Source of the DNA: Thiocystis violacea
GTDB taxonomy: Bacteria > Pseudomonadota > Gammaproteobacteria > Chromatiales > Chromatiaceae
NCBI RefSeq assembly: GCF_016583565.1
Contig: NZ_NRRF01000003.1
Coordinates: 1 to 64,000 of the forward strand
Reading direction: 5' to 3'
Length of the DNA stretch: 64,000 bases
Part shown: one piece after another, positions 37,601 to 47,871 of the stretch
Position numbering within the stretch: position 1 is the first letter of the stretch
Layout of the letters: each line of letters starts with the position of its first letter
Made by a program: the position numbers and the translations under genes
The notes under the pieces: generated by a model
Databases searched by the model: none
The model's input: only the letters and a program-made list of their open reading frames with translations
What the model was told of the DNA's origin: nothing

Positions 37601-39199
37601 TCACCCAGGCGTACGCGCCCCGGACTGAGCGAAGTAGCGTTCCAGGAAGTCATCGAAGCTCAGATCATCGGCGTCTTCGATCTCGCGCTGCTTGACGATG
37701 GATTCCGCGGCCCAACGGCCGAAGTCGTCCGAACGCTCTGCCGCGAGCGCCTGAGCCTGAAAGTGACGGCGATGCTCACAGGAGAGCCGTTGCGCAAAAT
37801 CGAAGAAGCTCTCGCCGCGCGCGCGCATCTCCGCCAACATCCGCGCCGAGGGTGTCGCATCCGGATGCAGGATCTTCTCCCGCTGGCGCCTCAGGCTATC
37901 GACGTGAGGACCCTCCGAGCCGCCGTCCAGCAACTCCGCCACGGGAACCATCTCCGTCAGGACTTCAGAGGCCCATTGACGCAGGGTGACCCGCTCACGC
38001 TCGCGCGACAGTTCAAGACCCGGCTCGCGGCCACGATGGGCGGTCAGGACGAGGTTTTCGTCGATGCCTCGGCGCTCGCGACTGCCAATGCCCGGACTCT
38101 CCTGGAGAAAACAGTAGAGCATCAGGCTCTCCAGGACATGCATCTGCTCCAGCCCCAGACCGAGCGGCTCGAAGAGATTCACATCGAGCGAGCGCAGCTC
38201 GACATAGCGGATTCCACGTCGACGCAAGGCGAGCGTGGGCTTCTCCAGCCACTCGGTGATCTGCTTCGGCCTGACCGTGCTGTAATACTCGTTCTCGATC
38301 TGCAGCACGTTGGCATTGAGCTGCTCGTAGCGATCGCCGACCTTGATGCCGATGGCCTCGTACTGCGGGCAAGGGGTCTCGATCGCCCACGTCAGGCTGC
38401 GGACATAGGCATCCAGGCTGTCGTAGCAGGCCTTCATCCCCGTCCCTTCTTCCTGCTTGTTCTGGTAGCCGATATCGCCCATGCGCAGGGAGGTCGCGTA
38501 GGGATAGTGCAGGGTCTGGGCGTCGAATGGCACCAGATCCGTGTCCTGCCTACGCACGAAGCTCGCACACACGGCCGGGGACGCCCCGAAGAGATAGGGC
38601 ACCAGCCATCCAAGGCGCTGCAGATTGCGGATCATGCCCATCTGGGCCTCGGACCTGAAGCCCAGCGGATCCTCAGTGGCTGGGCGCTGGTCCTGATAGA
38701 GGGTCCAAAACGCCTCTGAAAAGGAGAAGTTGAAGTGGATGCCGGCAATGACCTGCATGGTCCGGCCGTAGCGGTTGCCCAGGCCACGCCGATAGACCGT
38801 CTTCATCGTCGCCGCATTGGAACTGCCATAGCGGGCGAGCGGGATGCCGGCGCCTCCCTTGAGCACGCAGGGCATACTCGTCGCCCAGAGCAGCTCATCG
38901 TCAAGGTGGCGATAGAGGTAGAGGTGGATGTCGCGCAGGAAGTCCAGGACCGCCCGGGCATCGGTGAGGGCGGGCGTGACGAGCTCGATCAGCGCCTCGG
39001 AGAAGTCCGTGGTGATGTAGGGATGGGTCAGCGCCGAGCCGAATGCCGCCGGATGCGGCGTATCCGACAGCTGGCCAGCGCAGGAGACCCTCAACCCCTC
39101 CTTTTCGAGCCCGACCCGGCTGCCTGTGAGCGCTTCAGAGGCACCCGCCTCCCCAAGCAGCAAGACCCGCTGCTCAAGGGTCGCATGGGAAAACGTCAA
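37601..39199 (-). CDS. gshA: Glutamate-cysteine ligase, proteobacterial type
   Basis: 532 residues. This is the standard type I GshA that makes gamma-glutamylcysteine for glutathione: GLEKEGLRVSCAGQLSDTPH near 30 (ATP/glutamate site), HPYITTDFSEALIELVTP, LARYGSSNAATMKTVYRRGL, IAGIHFNFSFSEAFW, and RGIRYVELRSLDVNLFEPLG. Purple sulfur bacteria may also make glutathione amide from this precursor. Its start lies 2 bp after the prc stop, so it is probably in one operon with prc. Length is near E. coli GshA (518). Confidence 0.96.
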   Translation of the reverse strand: MTFSHATLEQRVLLLGEAGASEALTGSRVGLEKEGLRVSCAGQLSDTPHPAAFGSALTHPYITTDFSEALIELVTPALTDARAVLDFLRDIHLYLYRHLDDELLWATSMPCVLKGGAGIPLARYGSSNAATMKTVYRRGLGNRYGRTMQVIAGIHFNFSFSEAFWTLYQDQRPATEDPLGFRSEAQMGMIRNLQRLGWLVPYLFGASPAVCASFVRRQDTDLVPFDAQTLHYPYATSLRMGDIGYQNKQEEGTGMKACYDSLDAYVRSLTWAIETPCPQYEAIGIKVGDRYEQLNANVLQIENEYYSTVRPKQITEWLEKPTLALRRRGIRYVELRSLDVNLFEPLGLGLEQMHVLESLMLYCFLQESPGIGSRERRGIDENLVLTAHRGREPGLELSRERERVTLRQWASEVLTEMVPVAELLDGGSEGPHVDSLRRQREKILHPDATPSARMLAEMRARGESFFDFAQRLSCEHRRHFQAQALAAERSDDFGRWAAESIVKQREIEDADDLSFDDFLERYFAQSGARTPG

Positions 39200-39201
39200 G
39201 C

Positions 39202-41304
39202 TCAGTTCCTCATGACCGCGCGGGGATCACGGCCGCGCTGCATCGAGATGCCGTCGACCATGATCCGAGCGGCCTCCTCGACTTCGATCCGCGCGATCGC
39301 CTCACGCTGCGCATCCAGCGCATCCTCATCGACCTGGTCGGCATCCTCGTCGACCGGGGTGATGCCCTTGGAGCGCAGGAAGCGGTCTTGCTCGTCCTTG
39401 AAGCGGCGTTCGCGCTGATCCTCCTGCGCGCGCCGGTCGCGCTCGCGCAGCGAGATCTCCTTCTGCTCCTCGGCATCGCGCATCAGCTTGCTGCGCTCCG
39501 TGAGCATCTGAAAACCGAGATCCCTGGAGACACGCTCGTTCGACTTGAGCGTCAGCATATCGAAGGTCATGGCGCTGGCCTTCTTGAAATTGGCGGGGTC
39601 GATCCGCGTCCAGGGCAAGGCATTGTCGAGCGAGCGCTCGCCGTGCTCGGTCATGTACTCGGCGGTCGGAAAGCGAATGTCCGGCTCGACGCCGCGCAGC
39701 TGCGTGCTACCGCCGCTGATGCGGAAGAACTCGGCCATGGTCAGCCTGAGACGACCGAGATCGTCGTGATCTCCGGGGACATAGCGATTGAGGTCGATCA
39801 GCGTCTGCACCGTGCCCTTGCCGAAGGTGGGCTCACCGATGATGAGGCCGCGTCCGTAGTCCTGAATGGCGGCGGCGAAGATCTCGGAGGCGGAGGCGCT
39901 CTCGCGATCCACCAGGACGGCAAGCGGCCCCGTGTAGGCGACCCCCGCGTCGGTATCGGCCTCGACCTCGACCTTGCCAAAGGCGTCCTTCACCTGGACG
40001 ACTGGACCTGTGTCGATGAAGAGGCCGGTGAGCGAGGTCGCCTCGGCCAGGGAGCCGCCACCATTGCCGCGCAGGTCGATGAGGACGCCATCGACGCCGC
40101 GCATGACCAGGTCGTTGATGAGCTTGCGGACGTCGCGCGTCGTGCTGCGGAAGTTGGCGTCACCCGCGCCTTCCGCCTCGAAGTCGCGGTAGAAGGCGGG
40201 GATCTCGATCACGCCGACCTTCATCCCCGGACCGTTGGGGAGATCATCGACCAGGTAGCTCTTGGCCGCCTGGTCCTCCAGCTTGATCTCGTTGCGGACC
40301 AGGGAGATCTCGCGCGAGTGTCCCGTCGAGCCGCTGCTCTTGGGCAGGATCTGCAGCCGCACGACCGATCCCTTGGGACCGCGAATCTTCTCGACCACGT
40401 CCTCCAGGCGCCAGCCGACCACGTCCTCCATGGCGCCATCCAGGCCTTGCGCGACACCCACGATCTGGTCTCCCGCATGGATCTGACCGGATTCCCGCGC
40501 CGGGCCGCCAGGGACCGTGCTCTGGACGACGGTGTATTCATTGTCGCCGCGCAGCACGGCGCCGATGCCTTCCAGGGAGAGCTTCATGCTGATATCGAAG
40601 TTCTCCGAGGTGCTGGGCGACATATAGCTGGTGTGGGGCTCGATCGACTCCGTGTAGGCGTTTATGAAGGTCTGGAAGACGTCGTCGCCATTGAACTGAT
40701 GGATGCGTCGCGCAAGCCCTTCGTAGCGTTTGCGCAGCCGATCGCGCACCTCGTCATCGGACTTGTCGGCAAGCCGCAGCGTCAGGAAGTCGTTCTTCAC
40801 GCGCCTGCGCCAGCGGTCGTCGAGCTCCGCACTATCCTGCGCCCACTGGGCCTCGGAGGAATCGAAGGCGAAGGTCTCGGCAACGTCGAAGCTCAGCTTC
40901 TGGTCGAGCAGCTTGAGCGCATAGGCGACCCGCTCGTCCACGCGCATCCGGTAGACACGGAAGACGTCGAAGGCCACGTCCAGCTCACCGCGCCGCATGC
41001 TCTCGTCGAGATTGCGGGCGCCGGTCTCGAAACGCTCCACATCGCGCGCGATGAAAAAGGATTTGTTGGGATCGAGCTGCTTGAGATACTTGGCCAGCAC
41101 GGTCTTCGCGAAGGTCTGGTTGAGCACCACCTTGCGGTAGTGGTAGCGCTCCAGCACCTTGTTGATCACGATCGCCGCCTTCGTCTGGCCGGGGCTCGGG
41201 AAGAGCTCGGACAAGGAGGTGGATTGCGGTTTCGCGATGGCCGCAACCATCGTCACCAGCGTAAGGAAGACGACGAGCTGGAGCTGGTAGAGGCGCTGTC
41301 TCAT
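39202..41304 (-). CDS. prc: Tail-specific carboxy-terminal processing protease
   Basis: A 700-residue periplasmic S41 protease. An N-terminal signal/anchor (LVVFLTLVTMVAAIAKPQ) leads into a long helical region (about 40-230) and a PDZ domain near 240-330 (GIGAVLRGDNEYTVVQSTVP). The catalytic core follows: VDGVLIDLRGNGGGSLAEA, the nucleophile Ser in LVDRESASASEIFAAAIQD, and Lys in GEPTFGKGTVQTLIDL. It degrades SsrA-tagged or mis-sorted envelope proteins and processes others in E. coli. The C-terminal 70 residues are highly charged (Glu/Arg/Asp). gshA follows after 2 bp. Confidence 0.95.
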   Translation of the reverse strand: MRQRLYQLQLVVFLTLVTMVAAIAKPQSTSLSELFPSPGQTKAAIVINKVLERYHYRKVVLNQTFAKTVLAKYLKQLDPNKSFFIARDVERFETGARNLDESMRRGELDVAFDVFRVYRMRVDERVAYALKLLDQKLSFDVAETFAFDSSEAQWAQDSAELDDRWRRRVKNDFLTLRLADKSDDEVRDRLRKRYEGLARRIHQFNGDDVFQTFINAYTESIEPHTSYMSPSTSENFDISMKLSLEGIGAVLRGDNEYTVVQSTVPGGPARESGQIHAGDQIVGVAQGLDGAMEDVVGWRLEDVVEKIRGPKGSVVRLQILPKSSGSTGHSREISLVRNEIKLEDQAAKSYLVDDLPNGPGMKVGVIEIPAFYRDFEAEGAGDANFRSTTRDVRKLINDLVMRGVDGVLIDLRGNGGGSLAEATSLTGLFIDTGPVVQVKDAFGKVEVEADTDAGVAYTGPLAVLVDRESASASEIFAAAIQDYGRGLIIGEPTFGKGTVQTLIDLNRYVPGDHDDLGRLRLTMAEFFRISGGSTQLRGVEPDIRFPTAEYMTEHGERSLDNALPWTRIDPANFKKASAMTFDMLTLKSNERVSRDLGFQMLTERSKLMRDAEEQKEISLRERDRRAQEDQRERRFKDEQDRFLRSKGITPVDEDADQVDEDALDAQREAIARIEVEEAARIMVDGISMQRGRDPRAVMRN

Positions 41305-41487
41305 GGCATTACCCTAGATGGTTGGGTGCGCATCCGCGGAGAGGGGAGATCGGCCGGCAGTGGCCCGCGCACCCGTCGCACGCCGGGCATTGCGCGTGCC
41401 GACCCGGCGGGGCACCAGATCCGAGTCTGTCCCAAGATCGGTCGCCGGGAAGACTGACCGAGATTGTTGCAAATAACGCGAAGATTT

Positions 41488-41991
41488 TCAGGACTGATAG
41501 ACCTTGCGACGGTAGAGGTCGGTGCGTCGGCTAACGACACGATCCACGAAGAGCAGACCATCCAGATGGTCGATTTCGTGTTGGACAGCGCGCGCCTCGA
41601 ATCCTTCCATCTCGTATTCATGCACCTGCCCGTCCGGATCTTGGGCCTTGAGCCGTATCTGAGTGGCGCGGATGACATTGCCGGTATAGTCGGGAACGGA
41701 GAGGCAACCCTCGCGCCCCATCGCATAGCCTTCCCAATGGACGATCTCCGGGTTCACCAGGACGAGATGCCCATGACTGGAGGTCTTGGGCCGACCCGAC
41801 ACGTCCAGGATGACGATCCGCTGAAAGCGGCCGACTTGAGGCGCGGCAATACCCACGGCGGCCGGACCCGCCAGACGCGTCTCTTCCAGATCGGCGACGA
41901 AGTCCCGCAGGGACTGGTCGAACGCCTCGACCGTCTCGGACGCCTGCTTCAGCCTGGCGTCGGGGAGCTTGAGGATCTCGAGAATCGCCAT
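41488..41991 (-). CDS. def: Peptide deformylase
   Basis: A 167-residue metalloprotease that removes the formyl group from nascent N-termini. The three family motifs are intact: GIAAPQVG (about 47-54), EGCLSVP with the metal-binding Cys, and QHEIDHLDG with the two metal His and catalytic Glu. Most proteobacterial def genes precede fmt; here fmt is absent and gcvR lies 3 bp upstream on the same strand, so this may be a second deformylase copy. Length fits. Confidence 0.95.
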   Translation of the reverse strand: MAILEILKLPDARLKQASETVEAFDQSLRDFVADLEETRLAGPAAVGIAAPQVGRFQRIVILDVSGRPKTSSHGHLVLVNPEIVHWEGYAMGREGCLSVPDYTGNVIRATQIRLKAQDPDGQVHEYEMEGFEARAVQHEIDHLDGLLFVDRVVSRRTDLYRRKVYQS

Positions 41992-41994
41992 CGG

Positions 41995-42516
41995 TCAGCC
42001 GATCAACACATCGACGGGAGAGACATCCACGGAGACACCGCGCTTGCTGAGGGCCGAGAAGCTATCCCTCAGCGCCTCGAGCGTAACCCCAGAGTAGCCC
42101 TGGATGTTCATGATGTAGAGCGGGTGCTCGCGATCGCCCGCCACATCCGACTCCAGCTCCAGGATATTGAAGCCTTGCTCGGCGAGAATCTCCGTGACGT
42201 CCGCCACGATGCCGGCACGGTCCGCACCCATGACGCGCACCTGATAATTGGGCATCAGGTGGTGATGCAGGCCGCCGTGCGAGGGGTCCAGATGGATGCG
42301 CAGATCCATCTCCTCGGCGACCGGCGCCAGCGCGGCCAGCAGCTCAGCCTCGGAGCGGGCGCCGCTCACCATCAACATGATGGTGAAGTTGCCGCCGAGC
42401 CTGATCATGGACGCCTCGCCCAGATGACAGCCCAGCGCGAAGAGGACGCGCGTCACTCGCGCGACGATTCCCGGGCGATCGGCGCCCACGAGGGTGAGGA
42501 GGTTCCAGTCGGACAT
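41995..42516 (-). CDS. gcvR: ACT-domain regulator, GcvR type
   Basis: 173 residues forming two ACT domains: residues 4-80 (LLTLVGADRPGIVARVTRVL) and about 90-170 (VRVMGADRAGIVADVTEILA, EQGFNILELESDV). In E. coli, GcvR binds GcvA to repress the glycine cleavage genes. ACT pairs sense small ligands such as glycine or other amino acids. No gcvTHP genes lie nearby, and def is directly downstream, so the real target is open. Confidence 0.85.
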   Translation of the reverse strand: MSDWNLLTLVGADRPGIVARVTRVLFALGCHLGEASMIRLGGNFTIMLMVSGARSEAELLAALAPVAEEMDLRIHLDPSHGGLHHHLMPNYQVRVMGADRAGIVADVTEILAEQGFNILELESDVAGDREHPLYIMNIQGYSGVTLEALRDSFSALSKRGVSVDVSPVDVLIG

Positions 42517-42664
42517 AGATGTCGTCTCGATTCCTTCGGTCTAGAGAGACTCCGAGCCTGATTGGCTCGAAAGCACGGAATCTTATCAAATGGTTGAGGT
42601 TGAAAGCGCCCCCGCGCCGCTGAAAGCAATCACCCAGGCTCGCTCTCATCGCTCGGCCCCGGCC

Positions 42665-43399
42665 TCAGGTCCGCGGCTCGAGCCAGATCAGGCTAGCCAT
42701 GCGCCCAGTCACGCCATCGCGCCGATAGGAGAAAAAGCGCTCGGGCTGAGCATAGGTGCAGTCTTCCCCCCCGTAGACGCGGCTGACGCCGAGCCGCGAC
42801 AGCCTCTGCCGTGCGAGCCCGAAAAGATCCGCCAACCAGCGATCGCCGCTCGGGCGGAAGGACTGGGCCGCCGCCGGATCTCTCGCCACGAACTGCGCGC
42901 GTACCTCAGCGCCGACCTCGAAGGCGTCTGGACCAATCGCGGGGCCGAGCCAGACGAGCAAGCGCGCTGGATCCGACGCCATCGCCGCCACCGCGGCATC
43001 GATCACACCCGCTGCCAACCCCCGCCAACCGGCATGCACCGCCGCCACCCGCATCCCGAGGTCGTCACACATCAGCAGCGGCAGGCAATCGGCCGTCATC
43101 ACCGCGCAGACAGTACCCGGCGCACGGGCCAGCGCGGCATCTGCCTCGCAGGGCGCAGGGGCGTCACCCAAGACCGCCACGTCGCAGCCATGGACCTGCC
43201 GCAGCCAGACCGGCATCGCCGGCAGCCCCAGGGAGGCACGCAGGCGCTCGCGGTTGGCAGCCACGGCGCCGGGGTCATCGCCGACATGGTCACCCAGGTT
43301 CATGCTGGCGAAAGGCCCAGTGCTCAGGCCGCCGGAGCGCGTCGTGCAACAGGCCTTGACGGACGTCGGCGCAGGCCAGTCAGGCCGAATCAGCTCCAC
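42665..43399 (-). CDS. pgeF: Peptidoglycan editing factor PgeF (YfiH/laccase-domain)
   Basis: 244 residues with the metal-binding signature of the multi-copper-polyphenol-oxidoreductase-like fold: MTADCLPLLMCDD, VAAVHAGWRGLAAGV and CTYAQPERFFSYRRDGVTGR (the last Cys-His region). E. coli PgeF removes mis-incorporated L-Ser from muropeptides. Its start overlaps the rluD 3' end by 20 nt, a common rluD-pgeF arrangement. Length fits (243 in E. coli). Confidence 0.93.
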   Translation of the reverse strand: MELIRPDWPAPTSVKACCTTRSGGLSTGPFASMNLGDHVGDDPGAVAANRERLRASLGLPAMPVWLRQVHGCDVAVLGDAPAPCEADAALARAPGTVCAVMTADCLPLLMCDDLGMRVAAVHAGWRGLAAGVIDAAVAAMASDPARLLVWLGPAIGPDAFEVGAEVRAQFVARDPAAAQSFRPSGDRWLADLFGLARQRLSRLGVSRVYGGEDCTYAQPERFFSYRRDGVTGRMASLIWLEPRT

Positions 43400-44360
43400 C
43401 AGCGACCTCCTGACGGAATAATTTCAGCAGCCCCTCCAAGTCCTCGGCCATGGGCACCTCCCAGTGCATCTGCGCACCCGTCTCCGGGTGGACCAGACCG
43501 AGCCGGATGGCATGGAGCGCCTGGCGCGGAAATCCTTGCAAGGCCGCCGTGAGGTCTGGATGACAGGCAGCGGGCGGCCTGGGTCGAGCACCGTAGGCGC
43601 GATCACCAACGAGGGGGTGGCGGATATGGGCCATGTGCACACGGATCTGATGCGTACGACCGGTCTCCAGTTCCACCGCCAGGAGCGCGTGACCCGGAAA
43701 AGCCGCCAAGACCCTGAAATGCGTCACCGCCTCGCGCCCGCTCGGCACCACCGCCATCTTGGTGCGCTGCGTCGGGTGACGGCCAATTGGCGCCTCGACG
43801 CGGCCGCCCGCCACCAGGTTTCCGACGACCAGGGCACGATACTCCCGATGCACCTGACGCGCCTGAAGCTGCTCGACCAGCGACTTGTGGGCCTGCAGGG
43901 TCTTGGCAACCACGAGCAGACCGCTGGTGTCCTTGTCGAGGCGATGCACGATGCCCGCCCGCGGCAGCGTTGCCAGGCTGGGCGCGTGGTGGAGCAAGGC
44001 GTTCTGCAAGGTGCCATCGCGATTTCCCGCCGCAGGATGGACGACCAAGCCCGCCGGCTTGTTGATCACCAGCAGCTGCGCATCCTCATAGACCAGATCC
44101 AGGGCAATGGCCTGAGCCTGACAGTCCTCGCTCGCCGCAAGCTCGGCCTGGACGCGAACGGACTCGCCACCCCACACCTTGTCGCGACAGCGCCGCGGGG
44201 TCTCGTCCACCAGAACCTGACCGGCTTCGATCCACTGCTGCAGCCGGCTGCGCGAGAATTCCGGCAGCAGCGTGGCCAGTGCCTGATCGAGACGACTCCC
44301 CGCCAGGGACGCATCGACCGTGACGACACGTCGCAGCGTTTCGGTCGGCGACCCGCTCAT
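43380..44360 (-). CDS. rluD: 23S rRNA pseudouridine synthase RluD
   Basis: 326 residues. The N-terminal S4 domain (RLDQALATLLPEFSRSRLQQ) is followed by the RsuA/RluA catalytic domain with GIVHRLDKDTSGLLVVAKT carrying the catalytic Asp, then VHREYRALV and ETGRTHQIRVHMAHIRHPLV. It makes pseudouridines 1911, 1915 and 1917 of helix 69. I start at ATG 44360 because the S4 domain begins about 15 residues later; a longer frame adds Arg/Pro-rich sequence. Divergent from bamD, as in many gammaproteobacteria. Confidence 0.93.
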   Translation of the reverse strand: MSGSPTETLRRVVTVDASLAGSRLDQALATLLPEFSRSRLQQWIEAGQVLVDETPRRCRDKVWGGESVRVQAELAASEDCQAQAIALDLVYEDAQLLVINKPAGLVVHPAAGNRDGTLQNALLHHAPSLATLPRAGIVHRLDKDTSGLLVVAKTLQAHKSLVEQLQARQVHREYRALVVGNLVAGGRVEAPIGRHPTQRTKMAVVPSGREAVTHFRVLAAFPGHALLAVELETGRTHQIRVHMAHIRHPLVGDRAYGARPRPPAACHPDLTAALQGFPRQALHAIRLGLVHPETGAQMHWEVPMAEDLEGLLKLFRQEVAGGADSA

Positions 44361-44610
44361 CCTGGCGCCACCCGCCCGTGACGCTGGGGGACGCGCATGC
44401 CGCGACGGAAGGACTGACCGCCCGCCCAGAGGCACGGAGAACGGCAGGTCGAAGGGTGGGAAACGCGTCGGAGAGAGACGAACCTCGGCAGCGGGACAAC
44501 GTCGAGCGAACGCCAGCGGCGAGCGCACACGTCCAATCCATGGCTTGCCAACAGCGCGATCATCTGATTGAAGATTGGTCGACCTTTAGGCCCGAGCAAC
44601 CGCCTTCGGG

Positions 44611-44616
44611 TATACT
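44611..44616 (+). promoter_or_regulatory. Possible -10 element of bamD
   Basis: TATACT lies 31 bases before the bamD ATG in the rluD/bamD divergent region. The -35 match is poor, so this is a partial call. Confidence 0.35.
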
Positions 44617-44647
44617 GCTTGTCATTCGATACAGGTATTCATTCGAC

Positions 44648-45475
44648 ATGCCACGAACGTTAACACGATTGCCCGTGCTCTTGCTCGTCGTCACGCTCGC
44701 CGGATGCGGCCTCTTCGGCAAAGAGATCGACCCGACGGAGGGCTGGAGCGCGTCGAAGCTCTATTCGGAGGCGGCCTCGGAGCTCGATTCCAGCAACTAC
44801 AAACGCGCCGTCGAACTCTACGAAAAGCTTGAGGCTCGCTACCCCTTCGGGCGTTACGCCATGCAGGCCCAGCTCGACGTCGCCTATGCGCACTACAAGG
44901 CGGACGAGCCCGAAGACGCCATCGCCGCCGCGGACAGGTTCATCAAGCTCTACCCCCAGAATCCCTTCGTCGACTACGCCTACTACCTCAAGGGCATCGT
45001 CAACTACAATCGCAGCGTCGGCTTCCTCGACCGCTTCATCCCGACCGACGCCTCGCAGCGCGACCCCGGCTCGGCGCTCGATGCCTTCACGGATTTCTCG
45101 GCCCTCGTCGAGCGTTTTCCCGACAGCAAGTACGCCGAGGACGCACGCCAGCGCATGGTCTATCTGCGCAGCAACCTCGCCCAGAACGAGGTCAATGTCG
45201 CCCGCTACTACATGAAGCGCGGGGCCTACGTGGCGGCAGCGAACCGCGCCAACTACGTCATAGAGCACTACCAACGCACCAGCGCCGTGGATGAAGCGCT
45301 GGAGGTGCTGATCGACGCCTATCGCGCCCTCGGCAAGGATGATCTCGCGGCGGATGCGAAGCGGGTACTGGACGTCAACCGTCAGGCGGGCCGCTTCGTA
45401 GAAGAGCCTCCAGAGCCCGAGAAGGTCGATGTCGCTCGCAAGCTCTGGGGCTATCTGAAGCTCGACGAGAACTGA
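44648..45475 (+). CDS. bamD: Outer membrane protein assembly factor BamD
   Basis: 275 residues. The lipoprotein signal has its lipobox LAGC at 17-20, so Cys20 is lipidated. TPR units follow: LYSEAASELDSSNYKRAVEL, YEKLEARYPFGRYAMQAQLD, then AYHYKADEPEDA-type (YAHYKADEPEDAIAAADRFI) and PNPFVDYAYYLKGI-like (NPFVDYAYYLKGIVNYNRSV). BamD is the essential partner of BamA in beta-barrel insertion. The divergent rluD arrangement supports the call. Length is typical (245-280). Confidence 0.96.
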   Translation: MPRTLTRLPVLLLVVTLAGCGLFGKEIDPTEGWSASKLYSEAASELDSSNYKRAVELYEKLEARYPFGRYAMQAQLDVAYAHYKADEPEDAIAAADRFIKLYPQNPFVDYAYYLKGIVNYNRSVGFLDRFIPTDASQRDPGSALDAFTDFSALVERFPDSKYAEDARQRMVYLRSNLAQNEVNVARYYMKRGAYVAAANRANYVIEHYQRTSAVDEALEVLIDAYRALGKDDLAADAKRVLDVNRQAGRFVEEPPEPEKVDVARKLWGYLKLDEN

Positions 45476-45570
45476 GATCCCGACGCGCAGACGGCGTCAC
45501 CGCCGTCGCGCGCACGGCATGAGGCCGACGCGCAAGGCGCCGGCCTAGGCAGGGTCTGCGCGCGAGGCGC

Positions 45571-45927
<357 letters not shown>

Positions 45928-46013
45928 TCACGGCTTATCTCAACGTTCGCCTTATATCAACGTTCGAGTATAAGAGCGCGACTAGGTGATGAACAGCGCC
46001 CGCGCAGCGCCAC

Positions 46014-47615
46014 TTAGAAGCCGCTGGTGAGTGGATAACGTCGGTCGCGCCCGAACGCACGTTTTGAGATGCGAACGCCGGGCGGAGCCTGGCGGCGCTT
46101 GTATTCGTTGCGATCGACCAGACGCGCCACGCGACGCACCACATCGACCGGATAGCCCTTGGCGACGATGGCCTCGACGCCCTCATCGTCCTCGATATAG
46201 AGGCGCAGGATAGCGTCTAACACCTCGTAGGGTGGAAGGCTATCCTGATCGGTTTGGTCGGGACGCAGCTCAGCCGAGGGGGCGCGTGTCAGCACGCGCG
46301 ACGGGATCACTGCCGAGCGTGCGTTGCGATAGGCGGCGAGCCGATAGATTAGGGTCTTGGGCACATCCTTGATGGGGGCGAAGCCGCCGGCCATGTCGCC
46401 GTAGAGGGTCGCATAGCCGACGGCCATCTCGCTCTTGTTGCCCGTCGTCAACAAGATCCGACCGCTCTTGTTGCTGATCGCCATGAGGATGATCCCGCGG
46501 CAGCGCGCCTGGATGTTTTCCTCGGTCACATCCACCGCCCGCCCCGCAAAGGCGGGCTCGAGCATGTCGAGAAAGGTGCGAAAGGCGGGTTCGATCGAGA
46601 TCACCTGAGCCTTGACGCCGAGTAGACGGGCCTCCTCGAGCGCATCCTCGTTGCTCATGTCGGCCGTGTAGCGCGAGGGCATGAGGACAGCCTCGACGGC
46701 GTCCGCCCCCAGGGCATCGGCCGCGATCGCCAACGTCAGTGCCGAATCGACACCGCCGGACAGGCCGAGCACCGCCCCACTGAAGCCATTCTTGTGGACA
46801 TAGTCGCGCACGCCGAGCACCAGCGCCTCGTAAATGGCCTGCTCCTCGCTGCTCGCCGGCAAGGCAACAGCCGCGGCTGGCTCGGCGGCATCGTCGAAGG
46901 ACTGCGTCAAGCTCGCCTCGACGAAGCCAGGCGCGCGCTGGACGACCTTGCCGCGGCCATCGACGACGAACGACCCGCCATCGAAGAGCAATTCGTCCTG
47001 CCCGCCGACCAGATTGGCGTAGACGATCGACAGCCGATGATCGCGGGCCAGCCGCGAGACCAGCGCCTCTCGCTCGGCGACCTTGCCCGCATGGAAGGGT
47101 GAGGCATTGATGTTCACGAGTATCTGCGCCCCGGCCGCGGCGGCCTGCTGCGTCGGCCCCTCTTGCCAGATGTCTTCGCAGACGCTCAGCCCGATCTTCA
47201 GGCCGCGGTGCTCGAAGACCGTCGCCGTCGCACCGGGCTGAAAGTAACGCTTCTCGTCGAAGACGCTGTAGTTCGGGAGATGCTGCTTGGCGTACTCCGC
47301 CACGACCTCGCCGTCGCGGATGACGCCGGCCACGTTGAAGAGCCCTCCGACCGAGCGCCTGGGATAGCCGAGCACCAGCGTGATGCCAGGCACCTCGGCC
47401 TGGATGCGCGCCAACGCCGTCTCCACGCGCGCCAGAAGCTCCGGTCGCAGGAGAAGATCCTCGGGCGGATAACCGGTCAGCACGAGCTCGGGGTAGACCG
47501 CCATGTCGGCGCCCGCCTCGCGCGCGCGCGCGGCCTCGGCGATCACGCGCTCGGCGTTGCCGGCGACATCCCCGACCAGGGGATTCATCTGAACGATTTG
47601 GATGCGACAAGCCAA
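46014..47615 (-). CDS. nadE: Glutamine-dependent NAD+ synthetase
   Basis: 533 residues with two domains. The N-terminal nitrilase-type glutaminase (about 1-250) has the triad Glu (AVYPELVLTGYPPEDLLL), Lys (EYAKQHLPNYSVFDE) and Cys (LSVCEDIWQEGP). The C-terminal synthetase has the pyrophosphatase loop LGLSGGVDSALTLAI near 280 and STGNKSE-like LLTTGNKSEMAVGY. It converts NaAD to NAD+ using glutamine. The start appears to be TTG 47615 (LACRIQIVQMNP), with GGGAG at a good distance; no in-frame ATG lies before the conserved region. Confidence 0.95.
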   Translation of the reverse strand: MACRIQIVQMNPLVGDVAGNAERVIAEAARAREAGADMAVYPELVLTGYPPEDLLLRPELLARVETALARIQAEVPGITLVLGYPRRSVGGLFNVAGVIRDGEVVAEYAKQHLPNYSVFDEKRYFQPGATATVFEHRGLKIGLSVCEDIWQEGPTQQAAAAGAQILVNINASPFHAGKVAEREALVSRLARDHRLSIVYANLVGGQDELLFDGGSFVVDGRGKVVQRAPGFVEASLTQSFDDAAEPAAAVALPASSEEQAIYEALVLGVRDYVHKNGFSGAVLGLSGGVDSALTLAIAADALGADAVEAVLMPSRYTADMSNEDALEEARLLGVKAQVISIEPAFRTFLDMLEPAFAGRAVDVTEENIQARCRGIILMAISNKSGRILLTTGNKSEMAVGYATLYGDMAGGFAPIKDVPKTLIYRLAAYRNARSAVIPSRVLTRAPSAELRPDQTDQDSLPPYEVLDAILRLYIEDDEGVEAIVAKGYPVDVVRRVARLVDRNEYKRRQAPPGVRISKRAFGRDRRYPLTSGF

Positions 47616-47871
47616 GTCAACTCACTCCCGCGAGAACCATGGAGCGCGGCCCCTGAGGCTCGCGCGGCGAAGCCCTGGGTCTGCCGCGCTCGAGACGCAT
47701 GCTACACGCCTGACTGAAAATGGACAGGACTGACGGGATGAAGGATTGGCACACGGCGGAATCGGCGAACCGCTGCCCACCAACCTCCGTCCATCCGACA
47801 CCCGCCTGTGAATCCCGTCTGAATCACGAGCCGGCAGCCCCGGTCGGTCCGACCCTGAACTGGGGTCGGTC